Source: Rhodoblastus sphagnicola
GTDB taxonomy: Bacteria; Pseudomonadota; Alphaproteobacteria; Rhizobiales; Beijerinckiaceae
DNA: 37,499 bases
Assembly (NCBI RefSeq): GCF_002937075.1
Contig: NZ_NHSJ01000093.1
Span: 1 to 37,499 of the forward strand
Direction: 5' to 3'
Shown here: in pieces, positions 17,376 to 25,433 of the stretch
Layout of the letters: every line of letters starts with the position of its first letter
Position numbering within the stretch: the first letter of the stretch is position 1
Made by a program: the position numbers and the translations under genes
The notes under the pieces: model-generated
Database searches by the model: none
Seen by the model: the letters and a program-made list of their open reading frames with translations, nothing else
What the model was told of the DNA's origin: nothing

Positions 17376-18821
17376 ATGATGAGAGCCTTGCAGAGATTTT
17401 CGCCCAAACTTGGCGCCATGGGTCGCGCGTGCGTGGCATTGCTGGCGGCCGGGCTGGCCGCCGGCGGGGCGCGCGGGGAAGGCGTCGCGGCGAAGACCGA
17501 CCCTGTCGCCGCCTATGAGGTGCGCGTCGAGACAGCGGACGTCGCCGGCGGACGCCAGACGAGGCTGGTTTTCACGCTCAACGCCTGCGTGGCGCCCCAG
17601 GCCTATGTGCTCGACCAACCCGCGCGCGCCGTGGTCGATCTGCCCGAGGTCAAGTTCCTGATCGATCCCAGCCACGGCGATCCCGCCCGCGACGCGCCCA
17701 GGCGCCGCCACCATGCCCGAGGCGCGAGCCACGCTTCGAGTCCAGCGCCGGACCCGGCCCTGTCCTACCGGTTCGGCCGGCTTTCGGCGGGCAAGTCGCG
17801 CATCATCGTCGATCTGCCCGGGCCATCGGACTTTTCCGCCTCCTGCGTTCAAGACGAGGGCCAGACCAAGGGCCAAAAAGACGGAGTCGCGACCTTGACG
17901 CTTGCGATCAAGCCGACGGACGCGGCGGCCTTCCACGCCGCCGCCCACGCCGGCGCCGACAGGCAGGCGCAAGACGCGCGCGACGCGACCGGCGCCATCG
18001 CGCCGCCCGCTCAAGAGCTCCCGCGCGCTCAAGACGCGACGCGCCTCGACGCCAAACCGCTGATCGTGCTCGATCCCGGCCATGGCGGCGTGGACGCCGG
18101 CGCCAGGGGCGGCGACGCCGTCGAAAAGACTGTGGTGCTCGATTTCGCCAAGGCCCTGGCGGAGCCGTTGCGGGCGAGCGGGCGCTACCGCGTCGCCTTC
18201 ACCCGCGAGGACGACACTTTCGTGCCCTTGCAGGAGCGGGTGCGAATCGCCCGGAAACTCGGCGCGGCCCTGTTCGTCTCGCTGCACGCCGATTCGCTGC
18301 GCGGCGCCTCGGCGAAGGTGCATGGCGCGACGGTCTATACCGTGTCCGAGCGCGCCTCCGATTCCGAAGCCGCGCGGGTCGCCGAAAGCGAAAACCAGGC
18401 GGATGCGCTCGCTGGCGTGGAGGCGCGGGAGCAGGCCGGCGAGGTCAACGACATATTGTTCGATCTGACGCGGCGGGAAACCCGCGCTTATTCAAACGTC
18501 TTCGCAAAATATCTCAGCGAACGCTGGAAGATCGCGGCCACGCTCAACAAGAATCCCCGGCGCTTCGCCGGCTTCGTGGTGCTCAAGGCGCCTGACGTGC
18601 CTTCGGTGCTGATGGAGCTGGGCTATCTCTCCAGCTCGGAGGATTCGGCGGAGCTGAACTCGCCGCAATGGCGCGAGAAGGCCGCCGCCCAGGCCGCGCT
18701 GGCCATCGACGATTTCTTCAAGAACCGGCCTCAAGGGGCGTCGCAAGGGACGTATCAAGGGGCGTCATCCGCGCCCGCCGGCTTGACCCCAGCCAACTTG
18801 GCCCAGCCGCGCGAGCCTTGA
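17376..18821 (+). CDS. N-acetylmuramoyl-L-alanine amidase with AMIN domain (AmiC-type)
   Basis: From ATG 17376 the protein has 481 residues; ATG 17379 or 17418 are alternatives, and the hydrophobic signal segment MGRACVALLAAGLAAGGARG starts at 17418. A TTG-initiated frame from 17301 runs through a TTAA-rich promoter-like stretch and is rejected. The periplasmic AMIN domain (~45-190) localises such enzymes to the septum. A low-complexity linker follows, then the Amidase_3 domain: zinc ligands His236 (DPGHGG), Glu250 (VEKTVVLDFA) and His304 (SLHADS), and catalytic Glu414 (LMELGYLSS). The enzyme cuts the stem peptide from N-acetylmuramic acid during daughter-cell separation. It precedes PBP1A on the same strand with 262 bp between, the usual alphaproteobacterial order rne / amidase / PBP1A. 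The C-terminus has a short QGASQGTYQGAS repeat. Confidence 0.93.
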   Translation: MMRALQRFSPKLGAMGRACVALLAAGLAAGGARGEGVAAKTDPVAAYEVRVETADVAGGRQTRLVFTLNACVAPQAYVLDQPARAVVDLPEVKFLIDPSHGDPARDAPRRRHHARGASHASSPAPDPALSYRFGRLSAGKSRIIVDLPGPSDFSASCVQDEGQTKGQKDGVATLTLAIKPTDAAAFHAAAHAGADRQAQDARDATGAIAPPAQELPRAQDATRLDAKPLIVLDPGHGGVDAGARGGDAVEKTVVLDFAKALAEPLRASGRYRVAFTREDDTFVPLQERVRIARKLGAALFVSLHADSLRGASAKVHGATVYTVSERASDSEAARVAESENQADALAGVEAREQAGEVNDILFDLTRRETRAYSNVFAKYLSERWKIAATLNKNPRRFAGFVVLKAPDVPSVLMELGYLSSSEDSAELNSPQWREKAAAQAALAIDDFFKNRPQGASQGTYQGASSAPAGLTPANLAQPREP

Positions 18822-19083
18822 TGCGCCGGATCGGCGCATTCGGGTTCGCCGCGCCCGCCGGCTGTCGGGACCATGCGCGGAAGAATATAGTTTCCCTCTC
18901 GCCCTCAAAGCGACACAAAAGCGCGCGATTTCTGCGGGCCTCACGCTTCGGCTCGAAAACTTGCCTATTTTCACATGGCCGTCGCGCGTCCGCGATGTTA
19001 TAGCCGCTCGCATCTGGTCCATGCCTCGCCGAGCGCCGGGGGTTTTGTGTCGACCCGGATTTTCGTGTTGAAGGGAATGTTGG

Positions 19084-21486
19084 ATGCGCATGTTCGCCCG
19101 CTTTTTCGCCTTTCTGTTCGCGGCGGGCGCGATCGTCTTCATCATTGGCGCGATCGCCGTCGGCGGGCTGGTCTACACCTATTCCAAGGATCTGCCCGAC
19201 CACACCCAGTTGAAGGACTACGAACCGCCGGTGATGACGCGCGTCCACGCCGCCGACGGTTCGCTGGTCGCCGAATACGCCCACGAGCGGCGGCTTTACA
19301 TTCCCTCCAACGCCATTCCCAAGCTGGTGAAGGAAGCCTTCATCTCGGCCGAGGACAAGAATTTCTACAGCCATAACGGCATCGATCCGGAAGGCATGTT
19401 GCGCGCGGTCAAGGTGCTGCTCGAGGGCAACAAGCGCATGCAGGGCGCCTCCACCATCACCCAGCAGGTCGCGAAAAACTTCCTGCTGACGCCGGAGCGC
19501 TCGTTCGAGCGCAAGATCCAGGAGGCGCTGCTCAGCCTGCGCATCGAGCAGACCTACAGCAAGGACCGGATTCTCGAACTCTATCTCAACAAGATCAATC
19601 TCGGCTTCGGCTCTTATGGAATCGCGGCGGCGGCGCTGAACTATTTCGACAAGTCGGTGCAGGAGCTGACGCTGGCCGAGGCCGCCTATCTCGCCGGCCT
19701 GCCCAAGGCCCCCAACAATTACAATCCGTGGCGCAACCATGACGCCGCGCTGGAGCGCCGCAACTACGTCATCAACCGCATGGTCGAAAACGGCTATGTG
19801 GCGCGCGCCGACGGCGACGCCGCCAGGGCCGAGCCGCTGGTGGTGACGCCGCGCAATGTTTCCGCGAACTCCTTCGCCGCCGGCTATTTCGTCGAAGAAG
19901 TGCGCCGCGAGCTGAACGACCGCTACGGCGACAGAAAGCTCTACGAGGGCGGCCTGTCGGTGCGCACCACGCTCGACCCGAAAATGCAATTGATGGCGCG
20001 CAAGGCGCTGGTCGATGGTCTGGTGCGGTTCGACGAGGCCCACGGCTATCGCGGCCCCTACAAGCAGATCGCGATCGGCGGCGACTGGGGCCCGGCGCTC
20101 GCGGACGTGGCGCCGCTCGGCGATGTCACGCCCTGGCGGCTCGCCGTGGTGCTCGACGCGGGCGAGTCCGCGCTGCGCGTCGGCTTGCAGCCGGTCAAGG
20201 AAAAATCCGGCGAAGTCGGACGCAACCGCGAAACCGCGACGCTGTCGGCCGACAACGCCCGCTTCGTGCGCAAGCGGCTGAAACAGGCTTTCGCCGTCGG
20301 CGACGTGATCTTCGTCGAGCCGATCGAGGGCAAGCCCGGCCAGGTGCGGCTGCGGCAGATTCCGGAAATCTCCGGCGCCATCGTGGCGATGGACCCGTTC
20401 ACCGGCCGCGTCTTCGCCATGGTCGGCGGCTTCTCCTTCGACCAGTCCTCCTTCAACCGCGCCACCCAGGCGCAGCGCCAGCCCGGCTCGTCGTTCAAGC
20501 CGTTCGTTTACGCCACCGCGCTGGATAATGGCTACACCCCCTCCTCCATCCTGCAAGACGAGCCGATCACGATCACCCTGCCGAGCGGGGAAACGTGGAC
20601 TCCGGAAAATTTCGAGAAGGGCAATTACGGCTCGCACACTTTGCGCTACGGCATCGAGCATTCCAAGAACCTGATGACGGTTCGCCTCGCCCGCGACATC
20701 GGCATGCCCCTGATCGTCGAGACCGCGCGGCGCTTCGGCATTTATGACAATATGGCGCCGTACCTCTCGATGTCGCTCGGCGCCGGCGAAACCACGGTGA
20801 TGCGCATGGTCACCGGCTATTCGATGTTCGCCAATGGCGGCAAACAGATCAAGCCGACGTTGATCGACCGCATCCAGGACCGCTGGGGCCACACCATCTA
20901 TCGGCACGACGAGCGCGAATGCCTTGGCTGCGACGCGGATCGGTTCTCGCCCGACAACGAACCCAAGCTCGTGGACAAGAGCGAGCAGGTGCTCGACCCG
21001 CTCACCGCCTACCAGATCACCTCGATCATGGAAGGCGTGATCCAGCGCGGCACCGGCGTCAGCGTCAAGGACGTCGGCAAGCATCTCGCCGGCAAGACCG
21101 GCACCACCAACGACGCCAAGGATCTGTGGTTCATCGGCTATTCGCCCGATCTCGCGGTCGGCGTCTACATCGGCTATGACAAGCCGCGCTCGCTCGGCGA
21201 GGCCGCGCAGGCCGCGACCTATGCCGCGCCGATTTTCCGCGATTTCATGAAAATGGCGCTGGCCAGCAAGTCGGACACCCCGTTCCGCGTCCCGCCGGGA
21301 ATCAAGCTGATTTCGGTGGATGTGAGGAGCGGCCTGCGCTCGTCCGGCCAGGGATCGATCCTCGAGGCCTTCAAGCCCGGCACCGCGCCGCCCGACTCAT
21401 ACGCCGGCTCCGGCGGGGGCGGCGGCGGACGCGCCGAACCGGCCAACGACAGCCAGGTCGGCGGCGGAACCGGCGGACTTTACTGA
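19084..21486 (+). CDS. mrcA: Penicillin-binding protein 1A (bifunctional class A PBP)
   Basis: The protein has 800 residues. A short cytoplasmic tail and one transmembrane helix (~6-34, FARFFAFLFAAGAIVFIIGAI) anchor it; the rest is periplasmic. The glycosyltransferase domain (~55-230) shows Glu90 in the EDKNFYSHNGID motif and GASTITQQVAKNFLL. An OB-like insertion (~300-430) follows. The transpeptidase domain has nucleophile Ser469 in SSFK, SKN at ~527 and KTGTT from Lys671. The tail is Gly-rich (GGGGGG). It polymerises glycan strands and cross-links them. The gene starts 262 bp after the amidase; ATG 19084 lies just after another ATG out of frame at 19078 and the protein begins MRMFARFFAF as homologues do. 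In polar-growing Rhizobiales, PBP1A is the main elongation synthase, which fits with the scaffold gene at 29.9 kb. Confidence 0.96.
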   Translation: MRMFARFFAFLFAAGAIVFIIGAIAVGGLVYTYSKDLPDHTQLKDYEPPVMTRVHAADGSLVAEYAHERRLYIPSNAIPKLVKEAFISAEDKNFYSHNGIDPEGMLRAVKVLLEGNKRMQGASTITQQVAKNFLLTPERSFERKIQEALLSLRIEQTYSKDRILELYLNKINLGFGSYGIAAAALNYFDKSVQELTLAEAAYLAGLPKAPNNYNPWRNHDAALERRNYVINRMVENGYVARADGDAARAEPLVVTPRNVSANSFAAGYFVEEVRRELNDRYGDRKLYEGGLSVRTTLDPKMQLMARKALVDGLVRFDEAHGYRGPYKQIAIGGDWGPALADVAPLGDVTPWRLAVVLDAGESALRVGLQPVKEKSGEVGRNRETATLSADNARFVRKRLKQAFAVGDVIFVEPIEGKPGQVRLRQIPEISGAIVAMDPFTGRVFAMVGGFSFDQSSFNRATQAQRQPGSSFKPFVYATALDNGYTPSSILQDEPITITLPSGETWTPENFEKGNYGSHTLRYGIEHSKNLMTVRLARDIGMPLIVETARRFGIYDNMAPYLSMSLGAGETTVMRMVTGYSMFANGGKQIKPTLIDRIQDRWGHTIYRHDERECLGCDADRFSPDNEPKLVDKSEQVLDPLTAYQITSIMEGVIQRGTGVSVKDVGKHLAGKTGTTNDAKDLWFIGYSPDLAVGVYIGYDKPRSLGEAAQAATYAAPIFRDFMKMALASKSDTPFRVPPGIKLISVDVRSGLRSSGQGSILEAFKPGTAPPDSYAGSGGGGGGRAEPANDSQVGGGTGGLY

Positions 21487-21531
21487 CGCCGGAGCCAAGG
21501 CGCGCGCGATCCACGATAACCGAAAATTGTC

Positions 21532-21553
21532 GCCCCGCCCCCCCCGGCGGGGC
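21532..21553 (+). terminator. GC-rich hairpin after PBP1A
   Basis: Perfect 8-bp stem GCCCCGCC / GGCGGGGC with a C6 loop, 46 bp after the stop codon. There is no following T tract, so it may be a 3'-end stabiliser or Rho-dependent end rather than a true intrinsic terminator. Confidence 0.4.
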
Positions 21554-21559
21554 CAGAGC

Positions 21560-21574
21560 TTCAGAGCCTGTTAA
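21560..21574 (+). promoter_or_regulatory. CtrA-like box before the chemoreceptor gene
   Basis: TTCA-GAGCCTG-TTAA followed by CCAT matches seven of eight conserved bases of TTAA-N7-TTAA, and TTAACCAT is the classical CtrA half-site wording. It lies about 75 bp before the MCP start. Chemotaxis and motility genes are frequent CtrA targets in alphaproteobacteria. Short sites like this arise by chance, so confidence is low. Confidence 0.35.
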
Positions 21575-21648
21575 CCATTCTCGCCCAGGTTGCGCCCATC
21601 TGATCGCGCCCGCCTTGCGGGTGCGCGACGCGCAGGTTTGGAGACGAC

Positions 21649-22905
21649 ATGGCCGGTTTGTTCCGCAAGACTCATGATCGCGTGGCGGAGATCGAGCGCG
21701 ATTTCTTCCATGTTTCTCCCGACGCGATCCTGACGATGGATGGCGAGCGGTTCATCGCTTGCAATGATGCGGCGGCGCGCATTTTCGGCCTGTCGAACAC
21801 GATCTCGGTCAAGACGATCACGCCCCAGATGATTTCGCCGCCGGCGCAGGCCGATGGCGAGGCCTCGCAGACCAAGTGCCTGCGCATGTTGCGGGAAGCC
21901 AGCGCCAAGGGATCGCACCGGTTCGACTGGCTGCATCAGCGCTCCAACGGCGAGGTCTTCCCGGCGCAGGTCACACTCATCCGGTCGCGCGTCGACCCCA
22001 ATGTGACTTACTGCTGCATCATCGATCTCACCGAGCGCGAAGGCAAGCGGCAGGCGCGCGAAAACGCCGTCGCCTCGCTCACCGACCGGTTCGACGGCGA
22101 CATCTCGCGCATGCTCGGAATCGTCAATCAGGTGGGAAACAGCATCGGCGACACCGCGCGAAAGCTGGCCGCCGAGGCGGAGCGGACGCGCGACCGCGCC
22201 GCCGCCGTGTCCGGGACCACCGCCGAAACAGCCGACAATGTGCGCAGCGTCGCCCAGGCCGCCGACGAACTGACCGCCTCGATCCGCGAGATCGCCACCC
22301 AGGTCGATCAATCGCGCAAATTCGCCGATCTCGCCACCGGCGACGCCAATGGCGCCAGCGCCAAGGTGCGCGGCCTCGCCGAAAGCTCGGCGCGCATCGG
22401 CGAAATCGTCAACATGATCAACGCCATCGCCAGCCAGACCAACCTGCTGGCGCTCAACGCCACCATCGAGGCGGCGCGGGCGGGCGAAGCCGGGCGCGGC
22501 TTCGCCGTCGTCGCCATCGAGGTCAAGCATCTCGCCAGCCAGACAGCCAAGGCCACCGAGGAGATCGGCAGCCAGATCAACGCCGTGCAAGCCGCGACCC
22601 ACGAGGCGGTGCTGGCCATGGACCAGATCAACGGGCGCATCGCCGAAATGAGCCATATCGCGGCGGTGATCGCCGCGGCGGTGGAAGAACAATCGGTTTC
22701 GACCGCCAATATCGCCCATAGCGTGCAGCGGGCCTCCGACGGCGCCGGCGCGGTGTCGCGGACCATCTCGGGCGTGTCCAATTCCGCCGACGAAACGCTC
22801 TCCGCCGCGCGGGAAGCCGCCGGCGCCATTTCGCGCATGGACACGGAAACCGGCCGCGTCTCCGGCATAGTCGGGGAGTTTCTGGCGGCGGTGCGCAAGA
22901 TCTGA
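21649..22905 (+). CDS. Soluble PAS-domain methyl-accepting chemotaxis protein
   Basis: The protein has 418 residues and no transmembrane segment or signal peptide, so this is a cytoplasmic chemoreceptor. A PAS sensory domain lies at ~15-130 ([30 protein letters not shown] ... [10 protein letters not shown]). A helical signalling domain of repeating heptads runs from ~145 to the end. The conserved hairpin tip at ~258-290 reads [34 protein letters not shown], close to the family consensus that docks CheA/CheW. The PAS domain could hold a flavin or haem for redox sensing as in aerotaxis receptors, but no diagnostic residue settles that. No che genes adjoin it in the window, so it must work with a chemotaxis cluster elsewhere. 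It is on the same strand as PBP1A, 162 bp after a GC hairpin. Confidence 0.93.
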   Translation: MAGLFRKTHDRVAEIERDFFHVSPDAILTMDGERFIACNDAAARIFGLSNTISVKTITPQMISPPAQADGEASQTKCLRMLREASAKGSHRFDWLHQRSNGEVFPAQVTLIRSRVDPNVTYCCIIDLTEREGKRQARENAVASLTDRFDGDISRMLGIVNQVGNSIGDTARKLAAEAERTRDRAAAVSGTTAETADNVRSVAQAADELTASIREIATQVDQSRKFADLATGDANGASAKVRGLAESSARIGEIVNMINAIASQTNLLALNATIEAARAGEAGRGFAVVAIEVKHLASQTAKATEEIGSQINAVQAATHEAVLAMDQINGRIAEMSHIAAVIAAAVEEQSVSTANIAHSVQRASDGAGAVSRTISGVSNSADETLSAAREAAGAISRMDTETGRVSGIVGEFLAAVRKI

Positions 22906-22927
22906 GTCTTTCCGCGCACGCATGTCG

Positions 22928-23155
22928 CGGCCGTCTTCGACGGGCCAGCTTCTCAACTGAAGAGAGCGCGCTTTACAGCGCGCTGGCCCGTCTGCGACGC
23001 GCCAGCCTCTCGTTTGAAGAGTGCGCGCTTTACAGCGCGCTGGCCCGTCTGCGACGGGCCTGCCTCTCGATTGAAGAGTGCGCGCTTTACAGCGCGCAGG
23101 CCCGTCTGCGACGGGCCTGCCTCTCGATTGAAGAGTGCGCGCTTTACAGCGCGCT
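22928..23155. repeat. Four-copy 57-bp tandem repeat of triple hairpins
   Basis: Copies begin at 22928 (degenerate), 22985, 23042 and 23099, with exactly 57-bp spacing. Each unit contains three successive stem-loops: GGCCCGTC-TGC-GACGGGCC (8-bp stem in the cleanest copies), CTCT-CGATTGA-AGAG (4-bp stem), and GCGCGCT-TTAC-AGCGCGC (7-bp stem). The last two units are almost identical, the first two carry substitutions, some of them in stems. No open frame of gene-like composition crosses it. It fills nearly all of the spacer between the chemoreceptor stop and prfB. Confidence 0.92.
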
Positions 23156-23202
23156 TGCGCCCGCCTATGAACGGCGCTCCTCATTCATGATGGGAATCGC
23201 TC

Positions 23203-24334
23203 ATGCGCGCGGAAGCCGTGTCGCTTATAGAAGAGATCAAGCAGTCAGTCGGGCTGCTGAGGAGGCATCTTTGACGTCGATCAATCGACACGCCGCCTCG
23301 CTGAACTGAACGCCAAATCCGAACACCCGGATTTCTGGAACGACGCCGAAGCCGCGCAAAAACTGATGCGCGAGCGCACCGATCTCGAAGACCGGCTCGG
23401 CACGCTGAAAAAATTCGAAAACGACCTCGACGACGCCGTCACGCTGATTGAACTCGGCGAGATGGAGGACGACGAGTCCGTGCAGGACGAGGGCGTCGAG
23501 CAGCTCAAGACGCTCAAGAAGGAAGCCGAACGCCGCCAGGTCGAGGCCCTGCTTTCGGGCGAGGCCGACGCCAACGACACCTATATCGAAGTCCATTCCG
23601 GCGCCGGCGGCACCGAAAGCTGCGACTGGGCGCGCATGCTGCTGCGCATGTACACGCGCTGGGCCGAACGTCGAAAATTCAAGGTCGAGTTGATCGAGGA
23701 GACGTCGGGCGACGAGGCCGGCATCAAGTCGGCCACCCTGCTGATCAAGGGCCATAACGCCCATGGCTGGGCCAAGACCGAATCGGGCGTGCATCGTCTG
23801 GTGCGGATTTCGCCGTTCGATTCCAACGCCCGGCGCCATACGTCGTTTGCGTCGGCCTGGGTCTATCCGGTCGTGGACGACCGCATCGACATCCAGATCA
23901 ACGAAAGCGACTGCCGCATCGACACCTACCGCGCCTCCGGTTCCGGCGGCCAGCACATCAACAAGACCGATTCGGCCGTCCGCATCACCCATATCCCCTC
24001 GGGGATCGCCGTCGCCTGCCAGATGGAGCGCTCGCAGCACAAGAACCGGGCGACAGCCTGGAACATGCTGCGCGCCAGACTCTACGAGCAGGAACTCGAA
24101 CGGCGCCAGGCCGAGACCGACAAGCTCAACGCCGGCAAGTCCGACGTCGGCTGGGGCCACCAGATCCGCTCCTACGTGCTGCAACCCTACCAGATGGTCA
24201 AGGATCTGCGCACGGGCCTGGTTTCGGGCACGCCCGAGGACGTGCTCGACGGCGATCTCGACGCCTTCATGGAGGCGGCGCTGGCGCAGCGGGTCAACGG
24301 CGGCGGCCCGGACAGCGTCGAGGACGTGGATTAG
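23203..24334 (+). CDS. prfB: Peptide chain release factor 2, with programmed +1 frameshift
   Basis: Translation starts at ATG 23203, reads 23 codons to CTT (23269-23271), meets an in-frame TGA (23272-23274), and continues in the +1 frame from GAC at 23273 to the stop at 24334: join(23203..23271,23273..24334), 376 residues. The fused protein reads MRAEAVSLIEEIKQSVGLLRRHL then DVDQSTRRLAELN, the standard RF2 N-terminus. The codon-recognition tripeptide SPF is at 203-205 and the catalytic GGQ at 248-250, 45 residues apart as in E. coli RF2. RF2 releases peptides at UGA and UAA; scarcity of RF2 favours the shift, so the gene is autoregulated. An annotation starting at the internal GTG/ATG near 23366 would miss the first ~54 residues. 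This is not a pseudogene. Confidence 0.97.
23260..23275 (+). promoter_or_regulatory. prfB +1 frameshift signal
   Basis: AGGAGG-CAT-CTT-TGA-C: an internal Shine-Dalgarno sequence, one spacer codon, the slippery CTT and the UGA-C stop context. Spacing is identical to the E. coli site (AGGGGG-TAT-CTT-TGA-C). The peptidyl-tRNA slips from CUU to UUU, so GAC is read next. Confidence 0.97.
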
Positions 24335-24375
24335 GAGATTCCGCGAATTAGACGCGCCAATTGCGCTGCGGTTCT

Positions 24376-24520
24376 CCTTCTCCCCTTGCGGGAGAAGGTG
24401 GCCCCGAAAGGGTCGGATGAGGGGTCAAACGTAAGAACAACGGCGTTTTTCTGCGGCTGGCGCCCCCTCATCCGTCTCGCGCTTTCAGCGCGAGCCACCT
24501 TCTCCCGCAAGGGGAGAAGG
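24376..24520. repeat. Inverted pair of intergenic palindromic repeats
   Basis: The left copy (about 24376-24425) starts CCTTCTCCCCTTGCGGGAGA and ends GGTCGGATGAGGGG. The right copy (about 24464-24520) is its inverse, starting CCCCCTCATCCG, with a small GCGCTTTCAGCGC hairpin inside. The ~38 bp between them is AT-richer. The single copy at 2026-2077 belongs to the same family. The pair lies between the convergent prfB and cinA-like genes (24335-24623), where no gene is seen. Confidence 0.85.
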
Positions 24521-24623
24521 GGCGCGAACCCTTGGGGCCAGAGTGCAAACAAGGCATCAATTCAGTTATTTCGCCGCGTCGCCTCAGGCGCGGCGCCATC
24601 CTTCGGGTCCGGGGGCTGCGCGC

Positions 24624-25433
24624 TTAAAGGCTGTGCCGTTGCGCCGTTTCCTCCAGCAGCGTAGCGACCTCGCTCTCCGCCGCCGCCAGCGCGGCCGGAT
24701 CCTTGCAGCGCAGCACGATCTGGTTGAGGAACCGCCCGTCCTGCAAGCGCGGATAGGAGCCGATGGCGACGCTCGCGTGCTTTTTGGCGAGCGCGCCCAA
24801 GGCCTCGCCATAGGCGCCCTCGGGCAGGCCGTGGGTGTCGAGCATGGTGGAGATCATCGGCGCCCCCCGCGAAAGCCTGGGCGCGACGCCGTCGAGCATG
24901 GCCTGCATGATCGCGGGCACGCCGGCCATCACGATGACATTGCCGATCCAGAAGCCGGGCGCCTTGGAGATCGGATTGTCCACCAGTTCCGCGCCCGCCG
25001 GGATGCGCGCCATGCGGCGGCGCGCGGCGTTCAGATCTTGCGGCTTGATCCGCTCCAGCAGCAATTTTATCGCGCGCGGATCTTCGGAGATCTCCACCCC
25101 GAACGCCTTGGCCACCGCGTCGGCGGTGATGTCGTCGTGGGTCGGGCCGATGCCGCCGGTGGTGAACAGATAATCGTATTTTTCGCGTAAAGCGTTGATC
25201 GCGGCGACGATTTCATCCTCGTCGTCGGCGACCACGCGGATTTCGCGCAAGGTCACGCCGATCTGGGTGAGGTAATTCGCGATATAGCCGCTGTTGGTGT
25301 CGCGGGTGCGTCCCGAGAGGATTTCGTCGCCGATCACCAGGACGGATGCGGTGACCTGTTTGGTCTCTTGTGCGGTCGATGATGTGGTCGATGGCTTGGT
25401 CTTTTGGGCGGTTTCTTGGCTTGTTTCGCTCAT
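24624..25433 (-). CDS. CinA-N / competence-damage-inducible-like molybdopterin-binding domain protein
   Basis: The protein has 269 residues. The first ~27 are a Ser/Thr/Gln-rich low-complexity tail (KPSTTSSTAQETKQ); the domain proper starts at VTASVLVIGDEILSGRTRDTNS. Family hallmarks: GDEILSGRTRDTNSGYIANYL, VADDEDEI, and FTTGGIGPTHDDITADAVAKAF, the MoCF/MogA-type phosphate-binding loop. The C-terminal half (PAGAELVDNPISKAPGFWIGNVIVMAGVPAIMQAML) also fits COG1058 proteins. It lacks the C-terminal nicotinamide-nucleotide amidase half of full CinA, as is usual for this alphaproteobacterial form. Members of the family are nucleotide-processing enzymes (ADP-ribose pyrophosphatase activity is known for some CinA proteins); the exact reaction here is unknown. 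Its ATG overlaps the FkbM stop (ATGA), so translation is probably coupled. Confidence 0.9.
   Translation of the reverse strand: MSETSQETAQKTKPSTTSSTAQETKQVTASVLVIGDEILSGRTRDTNSGYIANYLTQIGVTLREIRVVADDEDEIVAAINALREKYDYLFTTGGIGPTHDDITADAVAKAFGVEISEDPRAIKLLLERIKPQDLNAARRRMARIPAGAELVDNPISKAPGFWIGNVIVMAGVPAIMQAMLDGVAPRLSRGAPMISTMLDTHGLPEGAYGEALGALAKKHASVAIGSYPRLQDGRFLNQIVLRCKDPAALAAAESEVATLLEETAQRHSL

Noticed and set aside
22928-23155. CRISPR array candidate.
   Set aside because: The whole 57-bp unit repeats with no unique spacers, and no cas genes are near.
23203-23274. prfB as a pseudogene because of the in-frame TGA.
   Set aside because: The TGA lies in a textbook +1 frameshift context and the protein continues intact with SPF and GGQ.
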